Positions 52,885 through 64,000 of a stretch of DNA of 64,000 nucleotides are shown here, in pieces. Every line of letters begins with the position of its first letter. Position 1 is the stretch's first letter. Source of the DNA: Leptodactylus fallax. Lineage: Eukaryota; Chordata; Amphibia; Anura; Leptodactylidae. Made by a program: the position numbers and the translations under genes. The notes beneath the pieces are model-generated. The model was given only the letters and a program-made list of their open reading frames with translations, ran no database searches and was not told the DNA's origin. The DNA lies in the NCBI GenBank assembly GCA_947044405.1, contig CAMRHE010000017.1:10508001-10572000 (forward strand). The letters run 5' to 3'.

Positions 52885-55465
52885 CAATATTCAAATTTGT
52901 AGAAAATTAAAAGTAAAACATTTTTGTAAATATCAGTAATTCAAAATTTTGCAGACTTGTCTTCATTGGTTGCCAATGGATGTGACCATGAATGTACTGT
53001 AGGAACTTTCTATGGCCTGGGACTTGTCAGAAACCCAGCCATGATGTCCTTATTGTGGACAGGTTATGAGACTGGGACACTACATGTAGAGAAGATAACC
53101 TGACCACAATAAGGACATCATGGCTGGTTATAAGGAGGACACTACATGTATGAGAAGATAACCTGACCACAATAAGGACATCATGGCTGGTTATCAGGAG
53201 GGACACTACATGTATGAGAAGATAACCTGACCACAATAAGGACATCATGGCTGGTTATCAGGAGGACACTACATGTATGAGAAGATAACCCGACCACAAT
53301 AAGGACATCATGGCTGGTTATCAGGAGGGGACACTACATGTATGAGAAGATAACCCGACCACAATAAGGACATCATGGCTGGTTATCAGGAGGGGACACT
53401 ACATGTATGAGAAGATAACCCGACCACAATAAGGACATCATGGCTGGTTATTAGGAGGACACTACATGTATGAGAAGATAACCTGACCACAATAAGGACA
53501 TCATGGCTGGTTATCATGGAGGGACACACACCGGTATGGGGGTACATGTATGAGAAGATAACCCGACCACAAAAAGGACATCATGGCTGGTTATCAGGAG
53601 GGGACACTACATGTATGAGAAGATAACCCGACCACAATAAGGACATCATGGCTGGTTATTAGGAGGACACTACATGTATGAGAAGATAACCTGACCACAA
53701 TAAGGACATCATGGCTGGTTATCTGGAGGGAAACTACATGTATGAGAAGATAACCCGACCACAAAAAGGACATCATGGCTGGTTATTAGGAGGACACTAC
53801 ATGTATGAGAAGATAACCTGACCACAAAAAGGACATCATGGCTGGTTATTAGGAGGACACTACATGTATGAGAAGATAACCTGACCACAATAAGGACATC
53901 ATGGCTGGTTATCAGGAGGGACACTGCATGTATGAGAAGATAACCCGACCACAATAAGGACATCATGGCTGGTTATTAGGAGGACACTACATGTATGAGA
54001 AGATAACCTGACCACAATAAGGACATCATGGCTGGTTATTAGGAGGACACTACATGTATGAGAAGATAACCTGACCACAATAAGGACATCATGGCTGGTT
54101 ATCAGGAGGACACTACATGTATGAGAAGATAACCCGACCACAAGAAGGACATCATGGCTGGTTATTAGGAGGAAACTACATGTATGAGAAGATAACCCGA
54201 CCACAATAAGGACATCATGGCTGGTTATCAGGAGGACACTACATGTATGAGAAGATAACCCGACCACAATAAGGACATCATGGCTGGTTATCAGGAGGGG
54301 ACACTACATGTATGAGAAGATAACCCGACCACAATAAGGACATCATGGCTGGTTATCAGGAGGGACACTACATGTATGAGAAGATAACCCGACCACAATA
54401 AGGACATCATGGCTGGTCATCAGGAGGACACTACATGTATGAGAAGATAACCTGACCACAATAAGGACATCATGGCTGGTTATCAGGAGGACACTACATG
54501 TATGAGAAGATAACCCGACCACAAGAAGGACATCATGGCTGGTTATCAGGAGGAAACTACATGTATGAGAAGATAACCCGACCACAATAAGGACATCATG
54601 GCTGGTTATCAGGAGGACACTACATGTATGAGAAGATAACCCGACCACAATAAGGACATCATGGCTGGTTATCAGGAGGGGACACTACATGTATGAGAAG
54701 ATAACCCGACCACAATAAGGACATCATGGCTGGTTATCAGGAGGGACACTACATGTATGAGAAGATAACCCGACCACAAAAAGGACATCATAGCTGGTCA
54801 TCAGGAGGGACACTACATGTATGAGAAGATAACCTGACCACAAGAAGGACATCATGGCTGATTATTAGAAGGACACTACATGTATGAGAAGATAACCCGA
54901 CCACAATAAGGACATCATGGCTGGTTATTAGGAGGAAACTACATGTATGAGAAGATAACCTGACCACAATAAGGACATCATGGCTGGTTATCAGGAGGAC
55001 ACTACATGTATGAGAAGATAACCTGACCACAATAAGGACATCATGGCTGGTTATCAGGAGGACACTACATGTATGAGAAGATAACCCGACCACAATAAGG
55101 ACATCATGGCTGGTTATCAGGAGGACACTACATGTATGAGAAGATAACCCGACCACAATAAGGACATCATGGCTGGTTATCAGGAGGACACTACATGTAT
55201 GAGAAGATAACCTGACCACAATAAGGACATCATGGCTGGTTATCAGGAGGACACTACATGTATGAGAAGATAACCCGACCACAATAAGGACATCATGGCT
55301 GGGTTTCTGACAAGTCCCAGACCATAGAAGGTTCCTACATTCATGACCATAACCATTTGCAACCGATCAAGACAAAAGATATCACCACTAAGATGGTTAG
55401 AGAAAGTCTGAAAAATATATATTTGCAAAAATGTTTAACTTTTTATTTTCTACAAATTTAGATAT
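52885..55465. mobile_element. Foldback element with about 180-bp inverted arms around a minisatellite
   Basis: The left arm (52885-53062) and right arm (55272-55465) are inverted copies: CAAATTTGTAGAAAATTAAA / TTATTTTCTACAAATTTAG outermost, then CATTTTTGTAAATA / TATTTGCAAAAATG. Innermost is GGGACTTGTCAGAAACCCAG with GCCATGATGTCCTTATTGTG, mirrored almost perfectly. The similarity falls from inside to outside. No transposase. The space between the arms is filled by a 63-bp tandem array listed separately. Confidence 0.85.
53063..55298. repeat. 63-bp minisatellite, about 35 copies
   Basis: Unit ACACTACATGTATGAGAAGA, TAACCCGACCACAATAAGGA, CATCATGGCTGGTTATCAGG, AGG (63 bp; 62-65 by variation in the final G run). 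Variants are few and recurrent: CCTGACC/CCCGACC, CAATAAGG/CAAAAAGG/CAAGAAGG, ATTAGG/ATCAGG. Some combinations recur in higher-order blocks (compare 54100-54340 with 54485-54720). The segment CCACAATAAGGACATCATGG is also the inner end of the right arm of the enclosing foldback element. The 63-bp length keeps frames open on the minus strand; these are not genes. Confidence 0.95.
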
Positions 55466-56939
55466 GGTTATATTAGTGGGAGAAGGGGAGATAAAAGTAG
55501 AAATGTCTGGCAGCAGCTTCCTCCTCTCTCCCCACTGAAAACACAAAAGTATATGAGAAGGGAAGAATAATTGTTGACTATTAAAGGTGTATTGGCACCT
55601 TAAGAAGACAAACCCTTAACATATGTCCTATTGGTATATGGCTGTCATACAATGGTGTCCCCCTCTTTGAGAAGAGCAGAAAGTCACTAAACCAAAGCTT
55701 TAGCAGCTTCAGTATGCTAGATGGAACACATCTACGTATTACACTGATGACTTACTAACTGAATGACCAGCATGTAATACTATGTTTCTCCTGCGGGGCT
55801 GCTGCAGGCAAAATAGATGGTCAGCTGTAGCACTCCCTGGCTGATCAGCAGGGCTTAATAGAGCTAAACCTTTGTCGATCACAGGACCAGTTCAATTTAA
55901 AAGTGGGTTATCCCCTCTACAAACAGGTAAGAGAAAGTAATATCGGCTGGTCAAATCTTAGCCACATAGGCCTAGTCTACAGGCTTGAATGTAAAATCAC
56001 AGTAGAAAGCAGGGCAGTTGCTTGAAGAAAGGCATCATTACTAAAAGGGTATATTAATTTAGAAATATGGATCTGAATACAGAAACAGCCCCAGTCTTGT
56101 CCACTGGCTGTGTCTGGTATTGCAGCTTAACAATATTAAAGTGTTTCTGAAAAAATACAGACCTAGACAGGTGACGTTAGATGATGTCCATGTCATAGTT
56201 TTGTGGCAATCGAGTGTAATTGTCCCAAGACACCAAATTGTGCATTTTGGGTCATACTCAGGGCTATGCTCTTAAAGTCACCATCTAAACCTAGCCATGC
56301 AAGGTTCCACATGTGGCAGGGCAGGAGAATAATATGTTCCTCATTACTTTTCGGCATAACTGAGATGGAATTTCTCATACATTAAAGCAAACCAGGTACT
56401 AAGAAAAATAACAACAGCAATTTATCCACGTTGAGACCTTCCATCCATCTCCAAAGAAAGGGTGAATTTAGTTAAAAACAGGACTTTGTATTAAAACGTA
56501 ACCGTATGACCTCTCTGCCGGGTAAGTGAGTAATGGGGGGCGGCTACATGTATACGAAAATATCCTTATGTGTTTACAGTGCGTCTGACAAATCTAATAA
56601 AAATGTGTTTTCCTGAAAATAACAGAACATTTCAATTTTGTGTTCCAGGTACACTCAGTGGAAATGGATAGAAAATTTCAGCATATGTATGCCATATGCC
56701 GAGAACCCAGCATGGCGCTTATTTTAAGAACAGTACTTTATGGGCCCCCAGAATGCTTTGCATATGTCATATAGAGTTCTAAAAGACCCAAGTAGGAAAA
56801 TCTGATTTCTTTTCTTCTTGTTAAAAGACACGTCATCATTAAAAGTAGTTTTACAACTGTTTTCTATACAGTTACAGGTAATACAAGAATTTTCTCCAAT
56901 TTATGAAATTAGAAAAACATGTCAGTTTTTCAAAACAGC

Positions 56940-57055
56940 GCCAATCTTGTGCATAGGTTGTATCTGGTATTGCAGCTTGGCCAAAGTAAAATGAATGGGA
57001 CTGAGCTGCAATACCACATCAAGGCCAGTGAGAAGAGTGGCGCTGTTTCATATAA
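56940..57055. repeat. Short palindrome: GCGCCA ... GGTATTGCAGCT / AGCTGCAATACC
   Basis: GGTATTGCAGCTTGGCC and GGGACTGAGCTGCAATACC form an inverted pair within GCGCCAATCTTGTGCATAGG and GAAGAGTGGCGCTGT. Related half or full copies are seen at 8868-8940, 11790-11850, 12935-12980, 41130-41210, 56080-56140 and 57400-57480, so it is a dispersed family. Confidence 0.7.
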
Positions 57056-57827
57056 ATGGTAATAATGCAGTTTATTGAGGAAAGTAGCCACGTGTTGTAT
57101 CATTTACATTAGGATCGCAACACTCAGACCAAACTTATAGGACTTAAGGGGTCTAGACTGATCTTAGTTTGAACTGGAGGAATCATGGTGGACGCGACTG
57201 CTATGGTCACATAAAATTCGGCCATCTGAAACTAGATCACAATACAGAGCAGAGCTGATGAAATGTTTCCTTACTAGGTAGAGTTCACACTGTACTGTTT
57301 AATTCAAATAACCATATATACTAAATGATATCAGTTTTTTAAAGGAATTGTCCACTTAAAGGGGTTATCAAGGATAAGAAAGTGACATCACATCAGCTAG
57401 TCACGTGGCCATGCTATAGCTCAGTCCCAGTTCAAATGAATGAGACTGAGCAGCAGCAGCGCCATGTGACCAATGGACGTGATGTCACTTCCTGAGAAGA
57501 AGAAAGCAGCCATGTTTTCTAACCCTGGAGAACTTCTTCAAAGGAGGACCCGTCACCTCGCCTGACATGGCGAAATCATTCTGAAGCATCTTTTCTTACA
57601 ACTCCACCCTGTTTTGTTCCTCTTTTGCTCCTCTGAGATTTATGAACAAATTGACATCTGGGTGTTACCAACTTGGGGTGTCTATTCAGTTTTGACTGTG
57701 TAGGACACACCTCTTTGACCAGAGAAATGGTTAACGCCCAATTACCAATTTAACCACTAATTTCCTGGAGGAACAATAGAGGAGCTGCCTAAGATAATGT
57801 GAAAAGATGATACAGTATTGGAATTGT

Positions 57828-58249
57828 TAGGGTATGTTCACACAAAGGTTTTTGCAGGCAGTTTTTCATTCATTTCAATGGGAGTGAGGAGAAGATTTTT
57901 TCCTATAGCTGATTTTTTTAGGTAGAGGAAAAAGAAGCGTCATGACTTGTCTTCAGGCGGATTCTGCCTTGCAAACCTAATTGATATAAATGGGAGCAGA
58001 ATAAAACACTAGTGTTATTTTTTTTTTTTTTTTTGCAGTGGTTTTTGCAAAAACCGCTTCAAAAAACTGTTAGAGTTTTATTCTGCCTCCCATTCATTTC
58101 ACTGAGGTTTACAAGGTGCAATCTGCCTGAAGACAGGTCATGACGCTTTTTTTATTCCTTCTAGTTGACAAATCTGAATGGGAAAGTTTGAAGGCGGTTT
58201 TTGAGGTGGAAAATCCACCTGCAAAAAACTCAGTGTGAACATACCCTTA
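57828..58249. mobile_element. Foldback MITE, AGGGTATGTTCACAC ends
   Basis: The left end TAGGGTATGTTCACACAAAG is mirrored by CAGTGTGAACATACCCTTA. The arms continue inverted: AAGCGTCATGACTTGTCTTC on the left with AGACAGGTCATGACGCTTTT on the right, and AGAATAAAACACTA with AGAGTTTTATTCTGCC. A run of T and TTTTTGCAAAAACC lies near the centre. About 420 bp, non-coding. A related decayed piece is at 58325-58470. Confidence 0.85.
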
Positions 58250-59359
58250 TGAGGAATACAAGTAGGTACTAAAAGATTAGGCGTGGTGACAAGTCCTCTT
58301 TCATGGCCTGGGGATCCCTTAACGTAAGTTCACATGGTGGAATTTTTGTGGCAGAATCTACTGCAAGAAAGAAGAACAAAGTAACAGATCTTTGGAATGG
58401 GAAAAGTTTCTGTCGAGGGTTTTGCGTGGCATATTCCTCCACAAAATCTGACGTGTGAACCAACCCTTATGGATTCTAAGTCAAATTTTCCCAAGTTGGG
58501 TTCTCCTGCTTGGAGAAAGACCCATTGCAGACCCCAGTGGGAGAGGGTGGCCATGTCAAACTAGTGACAACGCAACATTGGGTAAGTTCCCAATAATACA
58601 GTAGGGCACTCCATAACAACCGAAGAGTCCTATAAACTTTAGATGAATTTCCCCTTTAAGTAGAACAGCTTCATTTTGGAAGCAGCTGGTACCCGCAGCA
58701 CCCTGGAACGCTCATTCCGCAGCAGATAAATGACTGTAAAGTTACATTACACAGAACATTAGTTTGCATTCTCAAAAAAAAAATTCAGGAAAGAGCAGAA
58801 CTGAGTGATCCCTTTTCTTAAGGATTTCTGTGCCTGCTTTCTAAGCAACGCTACAGTGTCGCAAGAGGCCTCTAGGGGAAGGATGATTTATGAGGTCATT
58901 ACAGTACATATTAAGAGCAGTTCTTATCCTAGGCAGGATACAAAAATGTAAGTGCTAGCTTTCATAAAATTCCTACATCTGTTGCTAGTAAAAGTTTAGG
59001 GAAAATATGTTGGTTACCATCTATATCCAATATAATAAACGCCTAGTACTGGATTGGATTGGGGAACAGCAGCATATCTCTGTACCCTACAGTATAATGC
59101 TGCACTCTGGTTATAGGTGTATTGGATCCAATGCTGTGCAGGTATATATCCCTACAGAGCAAGCCAACTTATATCTGATCTATTTGCTCGCTTTGAGCAC
59201 GGTTTGGCGCTATTATTTGGAAAAATTGTATAGTTACATATTTCATAGGTCTACTAAGTTCAGTCTGAAATACTATGATGGTTATCCAGCGGAAGGCAAA
59301 AAAAAAGTGGAAGTGGAAAAATTCCTAATATGGGACAATGGCAACCACAATAAATCCCT

Positions 59360-60360
59360 GAATCAACACCCCATCTCCAGAAATCTATTACCCATAAACT
59401 GTGGTATTATCACACTCTGGAAAGGTATCCAGTGATACGATTATCCACTGAATCGTTCATCATCAGCCTGTGGCAGCAAATCCCATAGTTTTACTGCTCT
59501 TACAGTAAAGAATCCTTATCTATACTGAAGGTGAAACCTTCTCTCCTTTAGACGCAGAACATGCCCTCTTGTCATGGTTACAGACCTACATATGAAAATA
59601 ATACTATGTTCTGTTATATGAGCACAGTATGGCTAAATTATTTGGACAGGGCATAGTATTGTATGGCAGAGAATTCTATAGTATCACATCTCTTACAGTA
59701 AAGAATCCTCATCTCTAGAAGTCTAGTACCCATAAATTGTGATATTATTACACTCAAGAAATGTATCCTGGCCTCTTACTGGATGGTTGATTCAATAAAT
59801 CAACCATCACAACATCTTGTGGCGGTGAATTCCATAATCTCACTGCTCTTACCGTAAAGAATCCTTATCTATATTGATGGGTAAACCTTCTTTCCTTAAG
59901 ACTTAGTGGATGCCCCCTTGTCATGGTTACAGGCTTACATATAAAAGATCATTCTACTATGTTTTATGAGCATAGTATGGCAGTATTATTCGACAAAGCA
60001 TAGTATTGTTGTATAGCAGAGAATTCCATAGTCTCACTGCTATTACAGTAAAGAACCCCTACCTATATTGATGATGAAACCTTCTTTCTTAAAGACCCAG
60101 ATGATGCATTCTTACATGGTTACAAGTTTATGCCTAAAAAGATCATTATGCTCTGTTACATGGGTACAACATGGCAGTATTATTTGGACACAACATGGTA
60201 TTGTTGTAAGGCATAGTCTTACTGCTCTTACAGTAAAGAATCCACATCTATATTGATGATGAAATGTTTCCTTTAGACACAGAGAGTGTTCCTTATCATG
60301 GTTACAGACTTACATTATGCTTTGTTTTATGAGCACAGTATGGCAGTATTACTTGTATAC
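59360..60360. repeat. Degenerate tandem repeat, 160-200 bp period
   Basis: The module (T)ACAGTAAAGAATCC, preceded by TCTCACTGCTCT and followed by ATCTATATTGATG and AACCTTCTTTCC, recurs at about 59503, 59694, 59852, 60053 and 60231. Between these, TATGAGCACAGTATGGCAGT recurs. Spacing is 158-201 bp. The stretch CACCCCATCTCCAGAAATCT upstream seems part of the same dispersed element and has a second copy near 59715. No function recognised. Confidence 0.8.
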
Positions 60361-63300
60361 CACAGAATACGTATGCATGTTACATTTTACAGTTGAAGTG
60401 CGATAAGTTGGAGATATTTTCTCATATAATATCAATATTTCTTTCCGTTCTTCTAGTCCTTTTATGAAAATGTGTTCCTATATTAATGGCGACACAGATT
60501 ATAAGCGTTCATTTCAATACTTCAAGATTCTTGTTGCATTGGGGTCACTTAGAGACATTGATTCTGACCTGATCTGTAATCTGTAGGTTGCTATGACAAC
60601 ACGCGTCCCGCGTCATCATTCAGACAATTGGATTTCAGAGTTCAGATTATAATGGAAGGAAGTTGAGAATGTAAGACAATTATACAAACACTGTATGTGA
60701 CATTTGTGATATCGAGAGTTTTTTTTTTTCCCTTTGTTCAGCATCTAAGAAATCGTGTTGTCTAGTTAGAGAACAGCGTATACAAAGCCTGAGAGAATAT
60801 CCGCACAACATCTGACAACACAAGGTTACGGTTTCCAGGAATTTACTACTCTTATATTCTCTCCTACACTAATGGTAGTCATATGTATTAGATTAATGTC
60901 AGTAATTTCAGCAGGACTGGCTGCCCATCTTATGTGTATGGGGTTGTCCCAACCTTCCCCCAGCCATGTATTGGGGTAAAGATGGATTGGGCCACTGGAT
61001 ATCAACATGCCCATTCTTTTTGTTATTAGGAGAGGTAAACCACTGGTAGAAGTCCATGGCGGTGAGTTATTTAGCTCCCTTCACTCACAACACATGCAAG
61101 GTTTGATGGGCTGAGCATGCATGTTTATGATGATGTAGTGAAAGTCAGTTGTGTATAGAGCTTGTATACAGGGGGAGGTATGACGGAGCTGTCAGTACTT
61201 TGTGTGCTGCCATATAGTGTCCATTAATATAGAGATATTCTCTCTTTAAACTCAGTAATATGGCACCTGATGGAACATGGCACTCCAGTTGCGTAACACT
61301 TGGGCCATTGGCAAAATGTGTAACAGGGCCACTAACTATCATATGCCATTTATAGTACTGATGTATTCTTATGTGGCAGAAGAGGCTTCAGAAAGTAATG
61401 GACAGCAGGTTGTGGACCCGCTGTGCTACCTAAGACCTGCTCCATGTCATTGGAAAAGATCGGAAAGCATCACAGAATGCACTTGGATATCACTCCAAGT
61501 GTCATCCGATTGCATTCTGCTGAAAACTTGGCTCCATATTGGATGCACGCTCAGTCGTGTGCATGGGGTCTTATTGGTATGACGTTGGGCCACTACCAAG
61601 GACGCTGTCTAAGTAGCCTCTCCGGTAGTCACCCTTAAACCAATGTACTGGGATCTGGACTTCACTGCGGAGTGCTCCCAATGTAGGTGGCAGGAAGACC
61701 AGAGAGACGCTGTTGCACAGCACTTAAGGGTCAGGCAACATGTGGTTTTGTACAGGTCAAGGAGTCAGTAACAGGTATCAGGAAGAACTGGATGAGCTGA
61801 CAGTTGTGAAGTCAAAAACAGACCAATGCTCGATACACAGGAAAACTGATAGAGTGCAGGAAAACCCAGCAGATACCCTCACAGCAACAAGCTAAGCTGT
61901 GAACCTATATTGCTCAGACAAGGTGTGGCTAGTGAGGAAAACCATTATACATCCTGGCAAACAGGGACTGACTGGGGAAGAATCACAGATGTGCACGCTA
62001 GCCCTTTAAGTGGCAGGGAGGAAGGTCGCACTGTCATAGGTCGGTTTCAGGACTCCTTGATGATCTAAGCTCGGTATAGTACAACCACATGGGTCTGAGT
62101 CTTATGGCCATATTACCAGCATTAAAACATGCCTGTATCTCAGCCTAGCAGTGAACACGACCATTATTTAAAGGGCCATGAATAATGAATGATGGTTAAG
62201 AAACAGGAAAATAAGAATATTATATAGTGGCCCGCCTGCTGTTTAGCATAGGTCTTGATACTTTGGGACTCATTAATGTAAATGAATGCAAATGAATGTG
62301 GAGGTGTTGCCACGGTAACCAGTCAGGTCATTGCCTATGGAAGCTGTCATTTATTTGTTTGCTATGAGCAACGCAACACCCTTACTATACGGAGGTTATT
62401 TCACATCACATCATATCATATCTGCTATTGTAAAATGAATGGCCTGTGCTAGATCAGCAGCAGCCATGACACAATTCTTGGACATGAGGTAGGTGGCACT
62501 GCATTAAAGGGATACTCTGGTAAATACGGATATACTGCGTAACGTCTAGTGCAGGACCGGAGGGGGCGGAGCATTACACATGGAGAGAGAACCTCTGCCC
62601 TGCTCCGCCACCTCTGGTCCCGCACTAGTATACCATGACTAACTGCTGCCAAGGATGTTGAGGACGAGGTGTCAAGTTCACTTTAGATAGATTGAGCTAC
62701 ATTCACATCTGCATCAAAACCTCAGTTCGAGCCTCCGGCACAGATTCCGTCTAGAATCACAGATGGAAAAGTCCTGCAAGCCCGACTATTTCATCCAGCA
62801 ATGTCGGGGGAAAACAACGGACACCTGATGGACTCCTTTACTGTCAATGGGGTGTCTCAGAATCCGTTGTTGTCCAGCATAGATGGACTTTATTGTTTAA
62901 TCCATCCTACAATAGAACAGAAGGATGGATTAAACAACCCCTATGTGAACATACCCTTATTTGTAAACCTCTATATCAAGGAAGTAAACTATTATTTTTA
63001 CTAAGGTGTAAACCATTCCCCTACCCAGGTTCTTCTATCAGGCACAATGGAGGAACTGAATAACCAAAGCTTACAAGAGGAAAGCTATATTATGTTCACA
63101 TCTGTGCCCGTGTGTCCACCAGAGGACCAGAACAATGGACACACGGACCACTAAAATAGCAGAGCACCAATGGTGTCCAATGGACCCCATTGACTATCAT
63201 GGCGTGTCCATTCTTTTAAACTTAAAAAGTTGGACATAGTCAGTCACTATGACAGAGTCTTTCATTTCAAATAGTATAAACTATTTGGAATTAAAGGGGT

Positions 63301-64000
63301 ACGCCAATCTGGGACATATCTGCGATATAATAACACTGTATTTATGGGTATATTTATTTACATACTGTAATTCCTACATGAAATGCAGAAGAGGTAAGTA
63401 CCACTATATGATGTGTATTACTCAGTTGACTTATATACTTGACTTTACTGAATGGACACCTGTAAACACCATATCTTATTCATGTCTTCTGTGGTGGTTC
63501 ATTCTAAACTAAGCACTCCGACAAAAATGTATATTCTCTGGCCCCTAAAAAAATTATATGATGTAAGGTAAAAGTCATTGTCTTACTGCTGCCTGTATTC
63601 TGCTCCCTTGTGGTCCTCAGCTGTGTCATGTGACCAGCAAAAAGACCATTCATCTTATGGAAAGTATATCATGTAAGTATCTAATAGGCTGGGGAATACA
63701 ATTTTTTTTGTTGGAAAGCTTCTTTACTATATCTTTATAGGGTGTTAAAGTTTTATTTTTATGAGCTATTCCCTGCATATAGAGTTAAAAGGATTTTCCA
63801 AGAATCATAAATTATCACCAATCCACAGGAAAGGAGACAGATGTATAATTGTAGGGGGTCTGACCTGTGGGACCTCCAGCGATCATGAGAACAAGGGTCC
63901 TATCTTTGTCAGTCCCATATAGATATTGAATGGATCAGCAATGTGCATACGCAGGACCCCCATGCTTGTGATCAATGGGGCCCCTGAGCTTGACACTTCC

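Larger units (their letters stand above)
46684..64000. other. Upstream intron or 5' part of the ADAMTS locus, no exon found
   Basis: I looked on the minus strand for the CSxSCG and WxxC signatures of further TSR exons and for splice-bounded frames and saw none, so the next upstream exon is probably beyond 64 kb. The region carries the repeats listed separately. 55.5-57.3 kb, 58.6-59.0 kb and 60.4-64.0 kb show no identifiable gene, apart from short palindromic repeat pieces such as 61420-61580 and 62700-62960. Confidence 0.55.

Noticed and set aside
53027..55282. Minus-strand frames repeating SSHTCSVLLITSHDVLIVVG
   Set aside because: A product of the 63-bp tandem unit, with no start context, signal or similarity.
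59007..59435. 142-codon plus-strand frame
   Set aside because: It lies in a dispersed non-coding repeat that continues into the degenerate tandem region; no domain recognised.
46684..64000. Additional upstream TSR exons
   Set aside because: No minus-strand segment shows the CSxS/TCG start, six-cysteine spacing and AG/GT boundaries together.

Overview
The window looks like nuclear DNA of a vertebrate, most likely an anuran amphibian. The evidence is one spliced metazoan gene with long introns, two Tc1/mariner DNA transposons, a 5'-truncated L2/Rex1-type LINE, many short palindromic MITE-like repeats and four minisatellites. The taxon is inferred from repeat style only; no diagnostic marker gene is present.

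Gene content: one gene is supported. Its last eleven coding exons run right to left on the minus strand from 46683 to 4154. They encode five thrombospondin type-1 repeats (TSRs) and then a complete GON domain, the C-terminus of a GON-ADAMTS secreted metalloprotease. Recalled human ADAMTS9 gives the best residue match; ADAMTS20 is the alternative paralogue. All eleven exons have AG/GT boundaries and compatible phases, and together give 1452 nt (483 residues plus stop). The protease half and earlier TSRs lie beyond the right edge; I found no further exon in 46.7-64 kb.

Layout: 1-4.1 kb is 3' flank with a 48-bp minisatellite. 4.1-12.5 kb holds the nine 3'-most exons in a compact cluster with MITEs in the introns. 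12.5-30.3 kb is one intron with the LINE (15.66-17.5 kb), a 40-bp minisatellite (20.9-22.2 kb), a 28-bp minisatellite (23.75-24.26 kb) and a 401-bp foldback element (28.6 kb). 30.5-46.5 kb is a second large intron with a deleted Tc1 element (39.15-40.09 kb) and a nearly intact one (44.86-46.46 kb) ending 54 bp from a splice donor. 46.7-64 kb is upstream intron with more MITEs, a polypyrimidine tract, a foldback element whose centre has expanded into about 35 copies of a 63-bp unit (52.9-55.5 kb), and a degenerate tandem repeat at 59.4-60.35 kb.

I found no RNA gene, CRISPR array, prokaryotic operon or defence system. The most notable observations are the 63-bp minisatellite grown from the centre of a foldback transposon, loss of the O-fucosylation consensus glycine in one TSR, and the young-looking Tc1 copy beside a coding exon.
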